Counted from the first letter of the stretch, positions 45,441-56,784 are shown. The stretch is DNA of 64,000 nt from Calliopum simillimum (GCA_951812925.1 OX638369.1:62758228-62822227); one strand, 5' to 3'. Notes: generated by a model from the letters alone, not told the origin. Numbers and translations: made by a program.

Positions 45441-46618
45441 TGCAACCCACGCACCGTTGTATTTTTGGATTAATGCATGCGGAATTTCTCTCTTGAGTAA
45501 TATAAGATGGTTACAATTTTAACAATTTGGCCCTTCCCAAAATTCGAATTGCACGAATATCAAGTAATGTTTGACTTAACGCAGTATTTTGCATTGGTTT
45601 GATGAGTAGCCCAGTTGCAAAACCCGACATCTGATAACTCATCATTTTCTACAAAACTGGCAAAGCCTTAAGATAAAAATTATTTTCTTTCTAAAAAAAT
45701 ACTTTAAATCAGTGTTGCGATTGCTTTTTTAAGAAAGTTACATATTTGTTGCAAAAGAGTTAAATTATATAAAAGCTTATGATATGATTTTTTTTGTCAT
45801 TTGGTGTAAATTCAAATAGAAGAAACAAAATGTCCTCATTAATATCAAAAACAAAAAAAAAAAAAAATAAATGTATTTTTGAAGGATTTGCTTTTTGTAT
45901 AGATTTATTATGGACCGTTTTTTTTTCGGATGCAAGATGTTTATTTTAAAAAAATTTTTTTTAAGTTTTTCATTTTATGGTTACGTTTTAATTTTAATTA
46001 TTTAATTTTTTAAGGCGTTATTTAGTAACCGAAAATTTTTTTTTTGTTTAATTAAAAACAAATAAATTAAACAAATTTAAATTTTAATTTTAAAAATTTG
46101 CCAACGTTTCGCAGATTGTTAAAAAAAATTAATTTTAAGAATTTTTAAGAGTGTTACTTTATGACATTTATACATTGAAAAATGATTTTTTAATTAAACT
46201 TTTAGTCATATATTTGCAAAGATCGATTTACATATAAATCTATCAATGCATTTTCTAACACATAATAATGACAAATCAAGGAACGGATTAAAAACACGGC
46301 TATAGTGACATATGTTTCGTCTTTCGCCACAAAGACTCATCAGACTATTTTTGTTGTAATTAAAATTATATTTATTTCACTAAATTAATTATAATTGAAA
46401 AATTGCAAGTTTGAAAACTTTTTGTGTTTTAAAAAAAATGTAATTTTTACTTCAGAAAAAAATACCTCTTGTTCTCTGAATAAATAGAACAATTTTCAAT
46501 TTCATATACAAACCTATTTCGTGATACTTTACTTTACATTTAGGAGGTTTTTTTCTGAAATATATTGAATGGGTTTCGAGGAATATTTATAAAAAAAATA
46601 CTACGTTTCCACCGGAGA
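45441..46618. other. Very AT-rich non-coding stretch
   Basis: Long A/T runs (45,850-46,450). No ORF or repeat pair recognised. Confidence 0.35.
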
Positions 46619-46859
46619 GTTATGAGTAGATTGCGGATTATATGCAAAAACATATTTTTTGTTTTTTATTACTTTTTTATGGGAGTTTTAAGGCAATAAG
46701 TTTCATCAAAATTGGGATATATTCAAGTACATTTAATTTTGCATATTTGGCATATTTGCATATTCAGTGCATATTCACCATAATTGACACAGTTCTGGTT
46801 CATGAACATGTTGGAAGTGTTTAAACTTTTTAAGGTTCCTTGGCAAGCTTAATGAAAGT

Positions 46860-46975
46860 ATTAGGACGCTGATCAAGAATGTATGTATTTACTTTTCCAT
46901 AACTGACACGCCTCCTTCTCTGCGTTACAAACGAGAGGACAAAGCGAATATACCCTGAATGTAGAGTATAAAAAT
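46860..46975 (+). repeat. End fragment of the dispersed 32-kb-type repeat
   Basis: GACACGCCTCCTTCTCTGCG, TTACAAACGAGAGGACAAAG and GAATATACCCTGAATGTAGA match the right end of the block at 32.8-32.93 kb, in the same orientation. It lies inside the left part of the hAT relic. Confidence 0.65.
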
Positions 46976-47064
46976 AGTAAGGAGAATAAGAAAATGTGAC
47001 CATCCACAGGAAGAAGAATCTGATCTTCATAAAATCAAAAACATTATTAAGATTTTGGCCTGGA

Positions 47065-47628
47065 GGAAATAATAAAATAGTTCTGTTGCTTGTGACAGAT
47101 GCTGCAGCCTACATGGCAATAGCTGGAGACCATTTAAAATTGTTTTATGCGAATTTGATTCATTTGACCTGCGCAGCTCATGGATAACATCGATTGGCGG
47201 GAACGATAAGAAATAATTTTAAATTATTCAACAAATTAATATCGTCTGTAAATAAAATTTTTCGCAAGGCTCCACTCCGGATTCAATTACATCGGGAAAA
47301 GTTACCCAATGTTCCTTTGCCCCCTGAGCTAATACTCACTAGATGGGGAACTTGGCTGGAAGTAGCATTATTTTTTAATGCAGGGCATTTAAATGAAATT
47401 AAAGATGTTATCTGGCAACTCGACCAGAACGATGCAAAAGCTAAAGCAAGATCAGTTATCGGAAAACCTCAGCTCTTTGCAGATCACGCATACGTGAAAG
47501 CACATTTTGGATTTTTTTCGGAAATTATTAAAAAACTGGAGACAAGAGAGGTTATGCTTTCTTATTCATTGGCATTGATAAATGAAGTTAAAAAAGCTGT
47601 GGAAAAAATCAAAGGAAAAGACGGTTAA
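47065..47628 (+). pseudogene. hAT transposase relic, central part
   Basis: Reads LLVTDAAAYMAIAGD, then LIHLTCAAHG, an in-frame TAA (47,185), HRLAGTIRNNF, LPPELILTRWGTWLEVALFF, a second in-frame TAA (47,626), and meets the LTR element at 47,633. The VTDAAAYM and LTCAAHGLHR-like blocks and the TRWGTWLE block are typical of a CGBP1-like hAT group common in insect genomes (family name from memory). The frame runs on across the LTR insert into the piece at 55,770. The N-terminal BED finger and first catalytic block are missing. Confidence 0.7.
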
Positions 47629-47632
47629 ATAT

Positions 47633-49071
47633 TGTGAGGAACAAATAAGTTCCCAATTTGCACCATATATTTTCATGATACAGCCCCGTCAAAACAACGC
47701 CAACAACAACAGGAGCAACAAGGGGAAAAAATCAGAAACGCCACTAGAACAACCCCCAGCAATAACAAAACAAAATAACAACAATAACAACAACAACCAC
47801 CATAGAAGTAACAAAAACCTACAACAACAACAATAGCTGAAACAACATCAATAGCAGAAACAACAACAATAGCAGAAACAACAACAATAGCAGAAACAAC
47901 AACAATAGCAGAAACAACAACCATAACAGAAACAACAAAAATAGCAGAAACAACAACCATAAGAAAAACAACAACAACAGGCACTCCAGTAACAACATCA
48001 CCAACAGTAACAACATCACCAACAGTAACAACATCACCAACAGTAACAACATCACCAACAGTAACAACATCACCAACAGCAACAACAACAAAACCTCATA
48101 GCAACAGCAGTCAATAAAATCAACAGCCACTGCAAACATAAAATGCAACAATATCAGCTTAAAACCGGTTTGACGAGCTTGCAGCAGAACCCCATAGCAA
48201 CAGCGGTAAATAAAAACCAAACACAATTAGCAGCAGCATCATGTGACGTGTGCAGAAAACCGGTTTGACGAGTTTACCGTTAATCCACAGCTGTACGTGC
48301 AAATTGGTTTGTAATAAATACAGCGGCAACAGTGGCAGAGGGATCAGTCTCGGAGTATTCATAGGCGCGTCAACACGTAGAGTTTTTTTTAAAAAAAGTT
48401 TGAAACATCACGGTCAAAAGTACAGTGCGCGTCGTCGAAGTGACATCGTATTTACCCTGCAAGTGAACAACATAGTGGAAATAACTAAGGATCAGAGTGG
48501 AGAAGACAAGGCAGCCACCCAGGACTCAGATTCAGGTAAGGGAACGATTTTCCAAAAGAGTAAAGGAAGCAAATATAGATTGGTGGTTGAAATATATTAT
48601 TTATCTGATCAATCGAATCGCTGTGGGTATCCCACCGTTGGTTGTGACTGATAACGATATTTTTCTGCCACTGCATATATTTGTAGCCCTAAGACGTAGG
48701 AGAATTGGAGCCGTGTGGCCTGCTTGGTTGCACAATTGAATCGCTGTGGATCTCCCACCGATAATTGAGCTTGCAAGCTGGTTATCGCGACTAGTCCAAC
48801 TACGAATCCGGAGGTTTTGACGTCTCGCGCCTGAAATCTGAAACTTGGAAGTTGTCAGAGAAGCTTCATGGAGGTTTTGGAGACCAATCTAAAACGAAAA
48901 GGCAGACAGCAGAAAATTTAGAGTCCCACAAAAATAAATATTTTTGTAACGAGAAAGATATAAATAAAACGCAAGAATTGAAAAGTGAAATTTACAAGTT
49001 TTCCAATTTCTTCTAACGAAACGCCTGGACAATCCGGCGAGCATCACCCCGGCAACAGAAAGTTCGTTACA
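47633..49071 (+). repeat. 5' LTR, 1,439 bp
   Basis: Begins TGTGAGGAACAAATAAG and ends AAAGTTCGTTACA (TG...CA type). A CAA-rich 5' third carries two 18-bp tandem arrays. A plausible start site lies at 48,344-48,350 (TCAGTC, initiator-like) with ATAAATA at 48,313-48,319 about 30 bases upstream. AATAAA occurs near 48,931 and 48,962, so polyadenylation signals are available in R/U5. Confidence 0.9.
47826..48077 (+). repeat. 18-bp VNTRs in the 5' LTR
   Basis: AACAATAGCAGAAACAAC-like units (about eight, 47,826-47,965) and five exact AGTAACAACATCACCAAC units (47,988-48,077). The 3' LTR has about three and one. Nine fewer 18-bp units (162 bp) explain practically all of the 163-bp length difference between the LTRs. 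Confidence 0.85.
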
Positions 49072-49073
49072 AA

Positions 49074-49091
49074 TGGCGCCCGAGCAGGGAC
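49074..49091 (+). promoter_or_regulatory. Primer-binding site, tRNA-Lys type
   Basis: TGGCGCCCGAGCAGGGAC follows the LTR after two bases. It is one base from the well-known 18-nt complement of tRNA-Lys(UUU) used by many retroelements. The tRNA identity is by similarity only. Confidence 0.75.
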
Positions 49092-49287
49092 TCTAAGATA
49101 AGAAAAGCAGAGAAAGCCTAATTACGAGAAAACTTTCCAGCAAAAAAAACCAGAGGCGGGAAAACCCAAATCTCCCCTAAACACTAAGATGAAGAAACCT
49201 GACAGCAATCAAGGTTCCCGAAGAGAAAAATTAACAAACGTCAAGCACAGGTGAAAGTGAAAAGTGGAAAAAAAAAACAGCAGCGTC

Positions 49288-50319
49288 ATGACTCTGAAAA
49301 CATCCTGGGTTTATACCCTAGACAAAACGGAGATAATCCAGTACTGCGAGGAATTTGGGTTGCTCACGACGTGACAATACGCATGACAAAGATGAAGAAA
49401 ACCGCCTAACAGAGCTGCAGAAAAGGCACACTCGTGCTTCTTCGCCATCAGCCATAGCTAAACGCACGGGGGAGGAGAAAACCCACGTCCCGGAAATAAT
49501 TACACGGATGCACACGAGCCTGAACTCAGCAGAGCCTCATCATCACGTGCCGAACCCGTGGAAGCTACGGATAGTTCGCATCACCAAGTTAAAGACAAGA
49601 TAAGAATATGGTCTATAAAGTTTAATGGCCATAAAGGTCCTATCGAATTACTAACGATACGTTGCCAAGACCCATGCCAGAACTATTGCAGGAGAAGGCC
49701 TTAATGTGGCTAAGAAATAACAACAAACAATCGAAATCGTGGACAGACTTCAAAAACGACTTTATACTATTTTTCCTGCCAAGTCGATACTTCAAGCGTC
49801 TTGAAGATGATATCCGCCAGCGCAAATAGAGGGCAGTGAGTGCTTCATTTTGTGCTCGAGATTCAAAATTTGATGCATGTAAGTTTCACCGAGGATCAAA
49901 AAGTGGAGCGAATTTATCGAAATAGTGCAACAAACCTTCAGCTCTACGTCAAACGGAAGGACTTCGAGGACTTGGACCAGCTCATAGCATTAGGCGAAGA
50001 ATTTGAATATCTGCATCAGGCGAATAATCCAACAAGAGCTTCACAAGCACGTGGTCGCACGGAGCAGAATCGTGTGTCCAGCATACCACAAAATTTCGCA
50101 GCCCAAACGATAGACCCCAGAACAGCCTGCCGTCGATGCGGACAGAATGGTCACATGGCAAGAAATTGTCGAAATCGGCAAATATACTTTTGTTGGGAAT
50201 GTGGCCGACAGAATATCCGATCAGTAGAGTGTTGTTGGCGTTCGGGAAACGAGGAAGGACTTCGTCGAGAGCGAGGAGCGGCGGAGACCCAGCCGTCATC
50301 CCATCCTCAGAATCAATAA
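49288..50319 (+). pseudogene. gag polyprotein relic with zinc knuckle
   Basis: Starts MTLKTSWVYTLDKTE at 49288. Frame changes near 49,368 and 49,600 and a stop near 49,828 interrupt it. Legible parts: WSIKFNGHKGPIE (about 49,610), KSWTDFKNDF and LPSRYFKRLEDDI (about 49,735-49,815, capsid-like), EDQKVERIYRNS, and a CCHC knuckle CRRCGQNGHMARNC at about 50,129 followed by a second Cys pair (CWEC). The protein would have packaged element RNA. Ends at the stop at 50,317-50,319. Confidence 0.75.
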
Positions 50320-50359
50320 AAGAAATTCGCTACGACAACACCAACCTGCTTGCATGAGT

Positions 50360-53300
50360 TGAGGTAGAGGGGCACATCGTTTCAGCAACCATTGACACGG
50401 AAGCCACGCGGAGTTTCGTAAATGTTCATTTCGTTCAAGAAATGAATTTGGGAAATTTTATTTTGCCTTGCACGAAGGAAGTCAAATTGGCGGACGGCAG
50501 TAGAGTCCAGGTACGTGAAACCGTTCGATTTGATGTCAGACTTGGAGCAGCCTAAGTATTTTTGGAATGCTTGATTATGCCGGATGCTAAGGACCCTTTA
50601 TTGTTAGGGATGGACTTCCGAGCGCAAGCAAGGGCAATATTTACTCAGTTACAACCAGTGCTGGAGGCAACAAAATATGTATGAACCAGAAATCAACTCG
50701 ATGGGTGTCAATGAGAGCCCTACCGCGAACGTTTCAACGACAACAGATATCAAGTATCCGACAATCATAGAAGATCTATCTGAGAACGAGCCCACGAGAG
50801 TTCAAACATTCCTGGAGTGAGTGATCCGTTCTTTCGACGAAGTCAAAGGACCATCTACCATTGCTACCCACAATATTGTGATGAAGGACGATAGACCTAT
50901 CAAACAAAGATATTATCCACAGAATCCTGCCATGCAAGCAGTAATCAACGAACAGGTGGATGATCTACTACAGAAAAACTGCATTGAACCATCGAAGGGT
51001 CCTTACAGTGCACCTGTTGTGTTAGTCCCTAAAGGAGAAGGATGGAGATTGTGCATCGATTATCGACAGTTAAACTCTCGCCTAGACGAGTACCCGTTAC
51101 CAAGAATCAATTACATCCTGGAAAACTTAAGAGGAGCAAAGTATATTAGTAGTATCGATCTCAAAAGTGGTTACTGGCAAATTGCAATGTACCCAGACAG
51201 CAGAAAATCTACAGCGTTCACAGTACCCGGAAGGGGCTTATTTCAGTGGCGAGTCATGCCTTTTTGGTTGCACTCTGCCCCAGCTACGTTCCAGAGAGCT
51301 CTGGATAGCGTAATAGGACCAGAGAGCTCTGGATAGCGTAATAGGACCAGAGCTAGCCCCGAGGGCCTTCGAAAATTTGCAGTTACTAAAAGAGGTTTTT
51401 AGACGACTACGTGCAGAAAATTTGTGCATTAACAAAGAAAAGTGCCAGTTCCTGAGAAAAGGGTTGAAATATTTGGGCACGTGGTAACCCCCGAAGGAAC
51501 AAAAACTGACCCTGGTAAAGTAAGCGCAATTCAAGCACTAGTGGCGCCAACGAACGTAATAGCTATCCGTCGTTTCTTGGGCATGGCCTCATGGTATCGA
51601 CGATTTGTGCCGAACTTTGCTGAAGTGCCAAAACCCTTAACTGCTCTGTTAAAAAAGGGAAAACATTGGAAGTGGAGCCAAGAACAAGAAGAGGCTTTCG
51701 AAACATTGAAAAAACGTCTTACTGAAGCACCAATTTTAGCCTGCCCGGACTTTTCACAGATGTTCACTCTTCAAACGGATGCAAGCGATTGTGGTCTTGG
51801 CGCCGTATTGACCCAGGAAATAGATAACGAGGAGAAGGTTATAGCTTATGCAAGCCGATCGCTGAATCCAGCGGAGAAAAACTACACAGCTATTGAAAAA
51901 GAGTGTCTAGCGATTATCTGGGGCATTCGCAAAATGAGGCCATATCTCGAAGGGTATCACTTTAAAGTCATCACCGATCATCTCGCTTTAAAATGGTTGA
52001 ACTCCAACGAAAGCCCATCTGGAGGATTGGCTCGCTGGGCACTAGAATTGCAGCAATATACTTTTGAGGTGGAATACCGCCGTGGCCGATTAAACGCCGT
52101 GGCCGATGGACTATCACGAGAACCGCAGGAAGTACTCCTTCAAATCACGGACACCTCGGACATGGAAGAACGATGCTCGTGGAAGGAAAAGCGTATGGCC
52201 GAAGTCCAAGCAAATCCTGAGAAGTTCGCGGGCTACCACATTGAAGGTTCCCAGTTATACCGGCACATTCCAATTCGTACTGGAGACGGGGAAACCAACC
52301 CATGGAAACTTTGCATCCCTAAGCCACAGCGAAAGAGGGTACTTTTTGAAAACCACGATAGCCCATCAGCGGGGCAAATGGGTATAAGGAAAACTTGCGC
52401 CCGAATCTACCAAAGATATTACTGGCCAGGTATGTCTAGGGATATACGCAGATATGTCCTACACTGTGAGTCTTGCCGGAAATATAAAGAAAGCCAACAA
52501 AAACCCGCAGGAAAAATGTTCACCCAGATACCAGAAGAGCCGTGGTCTATCGTATGGGAACACAGTTTTGTTGGTCCTTTTCGATAAATGGACGGAGTTA
52601 ATCCCCATGAGGAAAGCTTCGATTGAGAGTTTGAAAAGGCATTCCGAGAGCGTATCATCGGCAGATGTGGGGTTCCCAAAGTTTTTGTGACGGACAACGG
52701 TTCCCAATTTACGAGCAGAGTGTTTCAACGTTTTTTGAACGAGAACGGAGTGAGGCAACAATTCACCGCTCCGTATACACCGCAAGAGAATCCAACAGAA
52801 TGAGCAAATCGCACCGTCAAAAGGATTATCGCACAGGTTTCTGGTGAAGATCAACGCAAGTGGGACAACTTGTCCCTAAGATATCACTTGCGATAAATTC
52901 AAGTGCTTCAGACTCAACTTCCGTTTCGCCCCCATTATTGGTACAAGGACGCGAGCCACGGTTGCCACACAACTTGTACGATGAACGAACGTTGGGACAG
53001 GGAGAAGCCCAGAAACACCAGAGGGTAAAGCGAGCCGTCTGAAAGAGGTTTTCGAAATCGTACCAGCAAGTTTGGGGAAAGCAGCTATAGACCAGGCACG
53101 AAATTACAATCTTCGAAGACGGCAGTGGGCGCCTAAGGTGGGAGATATGGTACTAGTGAAACAACACCACCTCTCAAAAGCGATCGATGGGCTTAGCGCA
53201 AAGCTTGCACCAAAGTTTGACGGGCCGTTTCGGGTAGCTGGCTTCATTTCGGCCGTAATTGTGCAGCTCGAGAAAGAGAGAAAGCACGCTGGACCCGGAA

Positions 53301-53374
53301 GAAAATCTAGTAGGAGAGCTCACATCCGCGATTTGAGGCTTTTCCTTAGCCCAGAAAACCTAGGCCTCACATAG
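50360..53374 (+). pseudogene. pol relic: protease, RT, RNase H, integrase
   Basis: Protease: ATIDTEATRSFVN (about 50,385; the active-site DTG reads DTE), then LLLGMDF. RT: RLCIDYRQLN, SSIDLKSGYWQI and GLFQWRVMPF (51,047-51,266); just after, a 22-bp direct duplication (51,297-51,345 region) and a deletion remove the catalytic YLDD block. RNase H: LQTDASDCGLGAVLTQ, IEKECLAIIWGI, VITDHLALKWL, NAVADGLSR (51,770-52,120), intact. Integrase: zinc finger with LHCESCRKYKE (about 52,458), VFVTDNGSQFTSRVFQRF (52,682) and PYTPQENPTE (52,771); the first catalytic Asp position appears changed (WEHSFVGPF). A C-terminal KFDGPFRV module ends at 53,374. Several stops from 52,585 on. Confidence 0.85.
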
Positions 53375-53520
53375 GAAAAAAAAAAAAAAAATAAAATTAA
53401 AATATATACCGTTACAGTTCAAAACACAATTTAACACAGATCGTCATTCCGAATTATAATACGCAAGTGACAACATCGCGAATTTCCAAAGTAAGAACAA
53501 AAAAAAAAAAAATAATTAAA

Positions 53521-54264
53521 ATGACAACTAATGCCGGCGGTGCTCTTTTTGTGTTCCCAGGAAGCTACCTACGGTTGGGTCCTGGACGGTTCCTCGACGA
53601 TCTGGTGATCGATTTTTAGGGGAAGTGGCTGCTGGAGCAGGTCAACGTGGTCACTTCTATAGACGGCTAATCGGAGATGGGTCACTGGATCCCCTACAGC
53701 ATCACCAGAGGGTAGCACGCTGGACACCTCTTCACAAAAGACCTTATTTTTGTTCCCGTAAACGAACAGCAGCATTGGTTCCTGGTGGTGGTACGGAATC
53801 CAGGAGGAATCCGTGGAGGGCCGACTGGGGCCGAGATTATTGTACTGGACTCACTCGCCATTAAACGCCGAGATCACGTCATTCCCGCCATAAGGGAGTA
53901 TTTGGCGGTGGAATATGTGACCAGGATGGCAGGAACGGGACAAGAGTTCGCCAAAGTCTCGGTCCCAGGATATTGTGCCACCGTACCGCAGCGAGAGAAC
54001 GGGTTCGACTGTGGCATCTTCCTGCTTCATTTCATGGCGCTCCTGGTTAAGCAGCCTAACAAAAACCTTCATGAGGCAAAAGAGTGGTTTCAACTACAGA
54101 AGACCGTGGTGAAACGAGGAAAAATCGTCAGCCTGATGGAGGCATTAACTTGGGACAAGCGCCGCCTGCCACTGCCCTCATCAGCCAGCACTTCCCCGTT
54201 TCAAGCCCAGAACCGGAACACGAGAAGTAGGAGGTCGAGCCACCCTAAAAGCGTCAACGATTAG
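53521..54264 (+). pseudogene. ORF3: Ulp1/SENP-like cysteine protease domain in env position
   Basis: Begins MTTNAGGALFVFPG at 53521 and continues GRFLDDLVIDF, the 'FL(D/N)D..IDF' opening of C48 peptidases, then an in-frame TAG. After frame changes (near 53,625 and 53,725) comes KDLIFVPVNEQQHWFLVVV with the catalytic His codon at 53,773, IIVLDSLA with Asp at 53,848, and VPQRENGFDCGIF with the oxyanion Gln and catalytic Cys (codon 54,010). The tetrad order H-D-Q-C and spacing match Ulp1/SENP proteases, which cut SUMO-like tags. The C-terminus is Arg/Ser-rich. It lies between integrase and the polypurine tract, inside the LTRs. Dead in this copy. Whether it came from a host gene or another transposon is unknown. 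Confidence 0.8.
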
Positions 54265-54475
54265 CCAGCGAAGAAACTGAGGAACCGGCCCAAGCAGCAA
54301 GCGACAGTAAGAGGGTGATGATGTACAGCACAATTGAATAATGCCGAGCACACTGTACTGCCGGAAACCCTCCAAGTATGCGTTGAGCGCATGGTTAAAC
54401 TCGTGAATGTGAAGAAACCAAAGCTTCGGTACCGCATAATCATCACCAGGACATCAATCGTTCTCAAGCCCCGCT

Positions 54476-54489
54476 GAGAAGGGAGGTGA
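54476..54489 (+). promoter_or_regulatory. Polypurine tract
   Basis: GAGAAGGGAGGTGA sits immediately before the 3' LTR start TGTGAGG, the expected position of the plus-strand primer. Confidence 0.75.
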
Positions 54490-55765
54490 TGTGAGGAACA
54501 AATAAGTTCCCAATTTGCACCCACATATTTTCATGCTACAGCCCCGTCAAAACAATGCCAACAACAACAGGAGCAACAACGGGGAAAAAATCAGAAACAC
54601 CACTAGAACAACCCCTGCAATTACAAAACCAAATAACAACAATAACAACAACAACCACCATAGAAGTAACAAAAACCTACAACAACAACAATAGCTGAAA
54701 CAACATCAATAGCAGAAACAACAACCATAACAAAAACAACAACAGGCACTTCAGTAACAACATCACCAACAGCAACAACAACAAAACCTCATAGCAACAG
54801 CAGTCAATAAAATCAACAGCCACTGCAAACATAGAATGCAACAATATCACCTTAAAACCGGTTTGACGAGTTTGCAGCAGAACCCCATTGCAACAGCGGT
54901 AAATAAAAACCAAATACAATTAGCAGCAGCATCATGTGATCGTGTGCAGAAAACCGGTTTGACGAGTTTACCGTTAATCCACAGCTGTACGTGCAAATTG
55001 GTTTGTAATAAATACAGCAGCAACAGTGGCAGAGGGATCAGTCTCGGAGTATTCATAGGCGCGTCAACACGTAGAGTTTTTTTTAAAAAAAGTTTGTAAC
55101 ATCACGGTCAAAAGTACAGTGCGCGTCGTCGAAGTGACATCGCATTTACCCTGCAAATGAACAACATAGTGGAAATAACCAAGGATCAGAGTGGAGAAGA
55201 CAAGGCAGCCACCCAGGATTCAGATTCAGGTAAGGGAACGATTTTCCAAAAGAGTAAGGGAAGCAAATATAAATTGGTGGTTGAAATATATTATTTATCT
55301 GATCTATCGCATCGCTGTGGGTATCCCACCGTTGGTTGTGACTGATAACGATATTTTTCTGCCACTGCATATATTTGTAGCCCTAAGACGTAGGAGAATT
55401 GGAGCCGTGTGGCCTGCTTGGTTGCACAATTGAATCGCTGTGGATCTCCCACCGATAATTGAGCTTGCAAGCTGGTTATCGCGACCAGTCCAACTACAAA
55501 TCCGGAGGTTTCGACGTCTCGCGCCTGAAATCTGAAACTTGGAAGTTGTCAGAGAAGCTTCATGGAGGTTTTGGACACCAATCTAGAACGAAAAGGCAGA
55601 CAGCAGAAAATTTAGAGTCCTACAAAAATAAATATTTTTGTAACGAGAAAGATATAAATAAAACGCTAGAATTGAAAAGTGAAATTTACAAGTTTTCTAA
55701 TTTCTTCTAACGAAACGCCTGGACAATCCGGCGAGCATCACTCCGGCATCAGAAAGTTCGTTACA
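54490..55765 (+). repeat. 3' LTR, 1,276 bp
   Basis: Same start and end as the 5' LTR, with about nine fewer 18-bp units. Remaining differences are scattered single bases (for example CAGCAGCAACAG against CAGCGGCAACAG near 55,015). Confidence 0.9.
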
Positions 55766-56036
55766 ATATATCAAGATAAATTAGATAACGTTTTGGAGAG
55801 AAATCCTGGATATATGTAATTTCATTACAAAAATTAATGACGTATTGAATGGTGTGACAACAAATGAAATTACTGCTGTCAGTCCAGAAGTAGTGTCTAA
55901 ATACAAGTACGCCCTTAGATTTAGAAAGATAATTTTTTGCTTACAAAATGATTCTTACAGATAAACGGCAAAATTTTACTTCAGAAAATTTTGACAAAAT
56001 ATTTATTATTTACTGTCAACTGAATTACAATCAATA
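55766..56036 (+). pseudogene. hAT transposase relic, C-terminal dimerisation part
   Basis: YQDKLDNVLERNPGY continues the frame broken at 47,632 once one copy of ATAT and the LTR element are subtracted. Further on, in shifting frames: VVSKYKYAPLDLER and MILTDKRQNFTSENF, fitting the hAT C-terminal dimerisation motif (the usual FKYAP...VERSFS...L...R..L..EN pattern). At least two frame changes. Confidence 0.65.
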
Positions 56037-56400
56037 AGTTTTACTGCATAAAATGCACAGAAATAATTTAATTTGTGGTTTTTTTAAACTTTATTACTAC
56101 AAAATCGAAACCATAACCTTTTAATCAAATTTAAATAAATAAAACTAAATAAAATACATTTGTTTTCTACAATAATTCCCCGAAACGTATAAAAATGTGG
56201 CATATTTTCAGAATAATTTTGCATATTTTTGAAATATTTTAGAATATGCAAAGAATATGTTTTGCAAATTTTTGTTATATTCTGATATGCCGCTATAAAT
56301 CAATTCTAGAACACAGAAAACATATTTTACAAACAATATAACATTTTCTTAATGATCACCAAAAAAGTGGAATATAATCCGCAGTCTACATAGTTATGAG

Positions 56401-56700
56401 GTTATTTATGGCTGTTTTGAGTTTTAGCTCTAAATCTCGCTGAAAATCACTTGATTTACCATACAAAAATAAATCTACTTCTACAAGATTTATTTTAAAT
56501 TTTCATCCAAATTTTGGCAGGGTTACCGATTTTGGGTAATTTCGATCCTTCAACTTTGGGAATTGGCATTAAATGTCATTAAAAAGAGTGAAATGAAGAA
56601 AAATATTCAGAACAGAAGGACGAACCACTTTCATTTTCCCGCTTATGTCATTTACTGTCAAAAATAAATGTCTTTCGGCGGGTGGAAACGAGTAGGATTC
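56401..56700. other. Non-coding, nothing identified
   Basis: AT-rich single-copy-looking sequence between the hAT relic and the small ORF at 56,785. Confidence 0.3.
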
Positions 56701-56784
56701 AACAACTAGTTTTATAAATCGTCACAGCTATTTATTCGTTGGAATCGTAGTGTCAATTTCGTTTTTTTTTTTTATTTCTGCAAA

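Larger units (their letters stand above)
47633..55765 (+). mobile_element. Gypsy-group (Metaviridae) LTR retrotransposon, defective, with extra Ulp1-like ORF
   Basis: 8,133 bp from TGTGAGG to GTTACA, flanked by ATAT (47,629-47,632 and 55,766-55,769). Order: LTR 1,439 bp, tRNA-Lys-type primer site, gag relic, pol relic (protease, RT, RNase H, integrase), a third ORF resembling a Ulp1 cysteine protease, polypurine tract, LTR 1,276 bp. Domain order RT-RNase H-integrase marks the gypsy group. No envelope gene is seen. Every ORF carries stops or frame changes, yet the two LTRs look almost identical apart from tandem-repeat number. Confidence 0.92.
46627..56392 (+). mobile_element. hAT-type DNA transposon relic split by an LTR retrotransposon
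   Basis: Left end TAGATTGCGGATTATAT and right end ATATAATCCGCAGTCTA (plus CATA), flanked by GTTATGAG at 46,619-46,626 and 56,393-56,400. The right end carries four bases (CATA) between the TIR and the 8-bp repeat that the left end lacks, so the exact terminus is uncertain. Without the 8,133-bp insert and its 4-bp duplication the element is about 1.6 kb and holds parts of one transposase gene in two pieces. Confidence 0.7.

Noticed and set aside
47826..48077. CRISPR-like array
   Set aside because: Units are contiguous with no spacers and lie in an LTR of a eukaryotic retroelement.
47673..48226. Long minus-strand Leu/Val-rich ORFs in the 5' LTR
   Set aside because: They are reverse readings of CAA-rich 18-bp repeats; repeat composition alone keeps the frames open.
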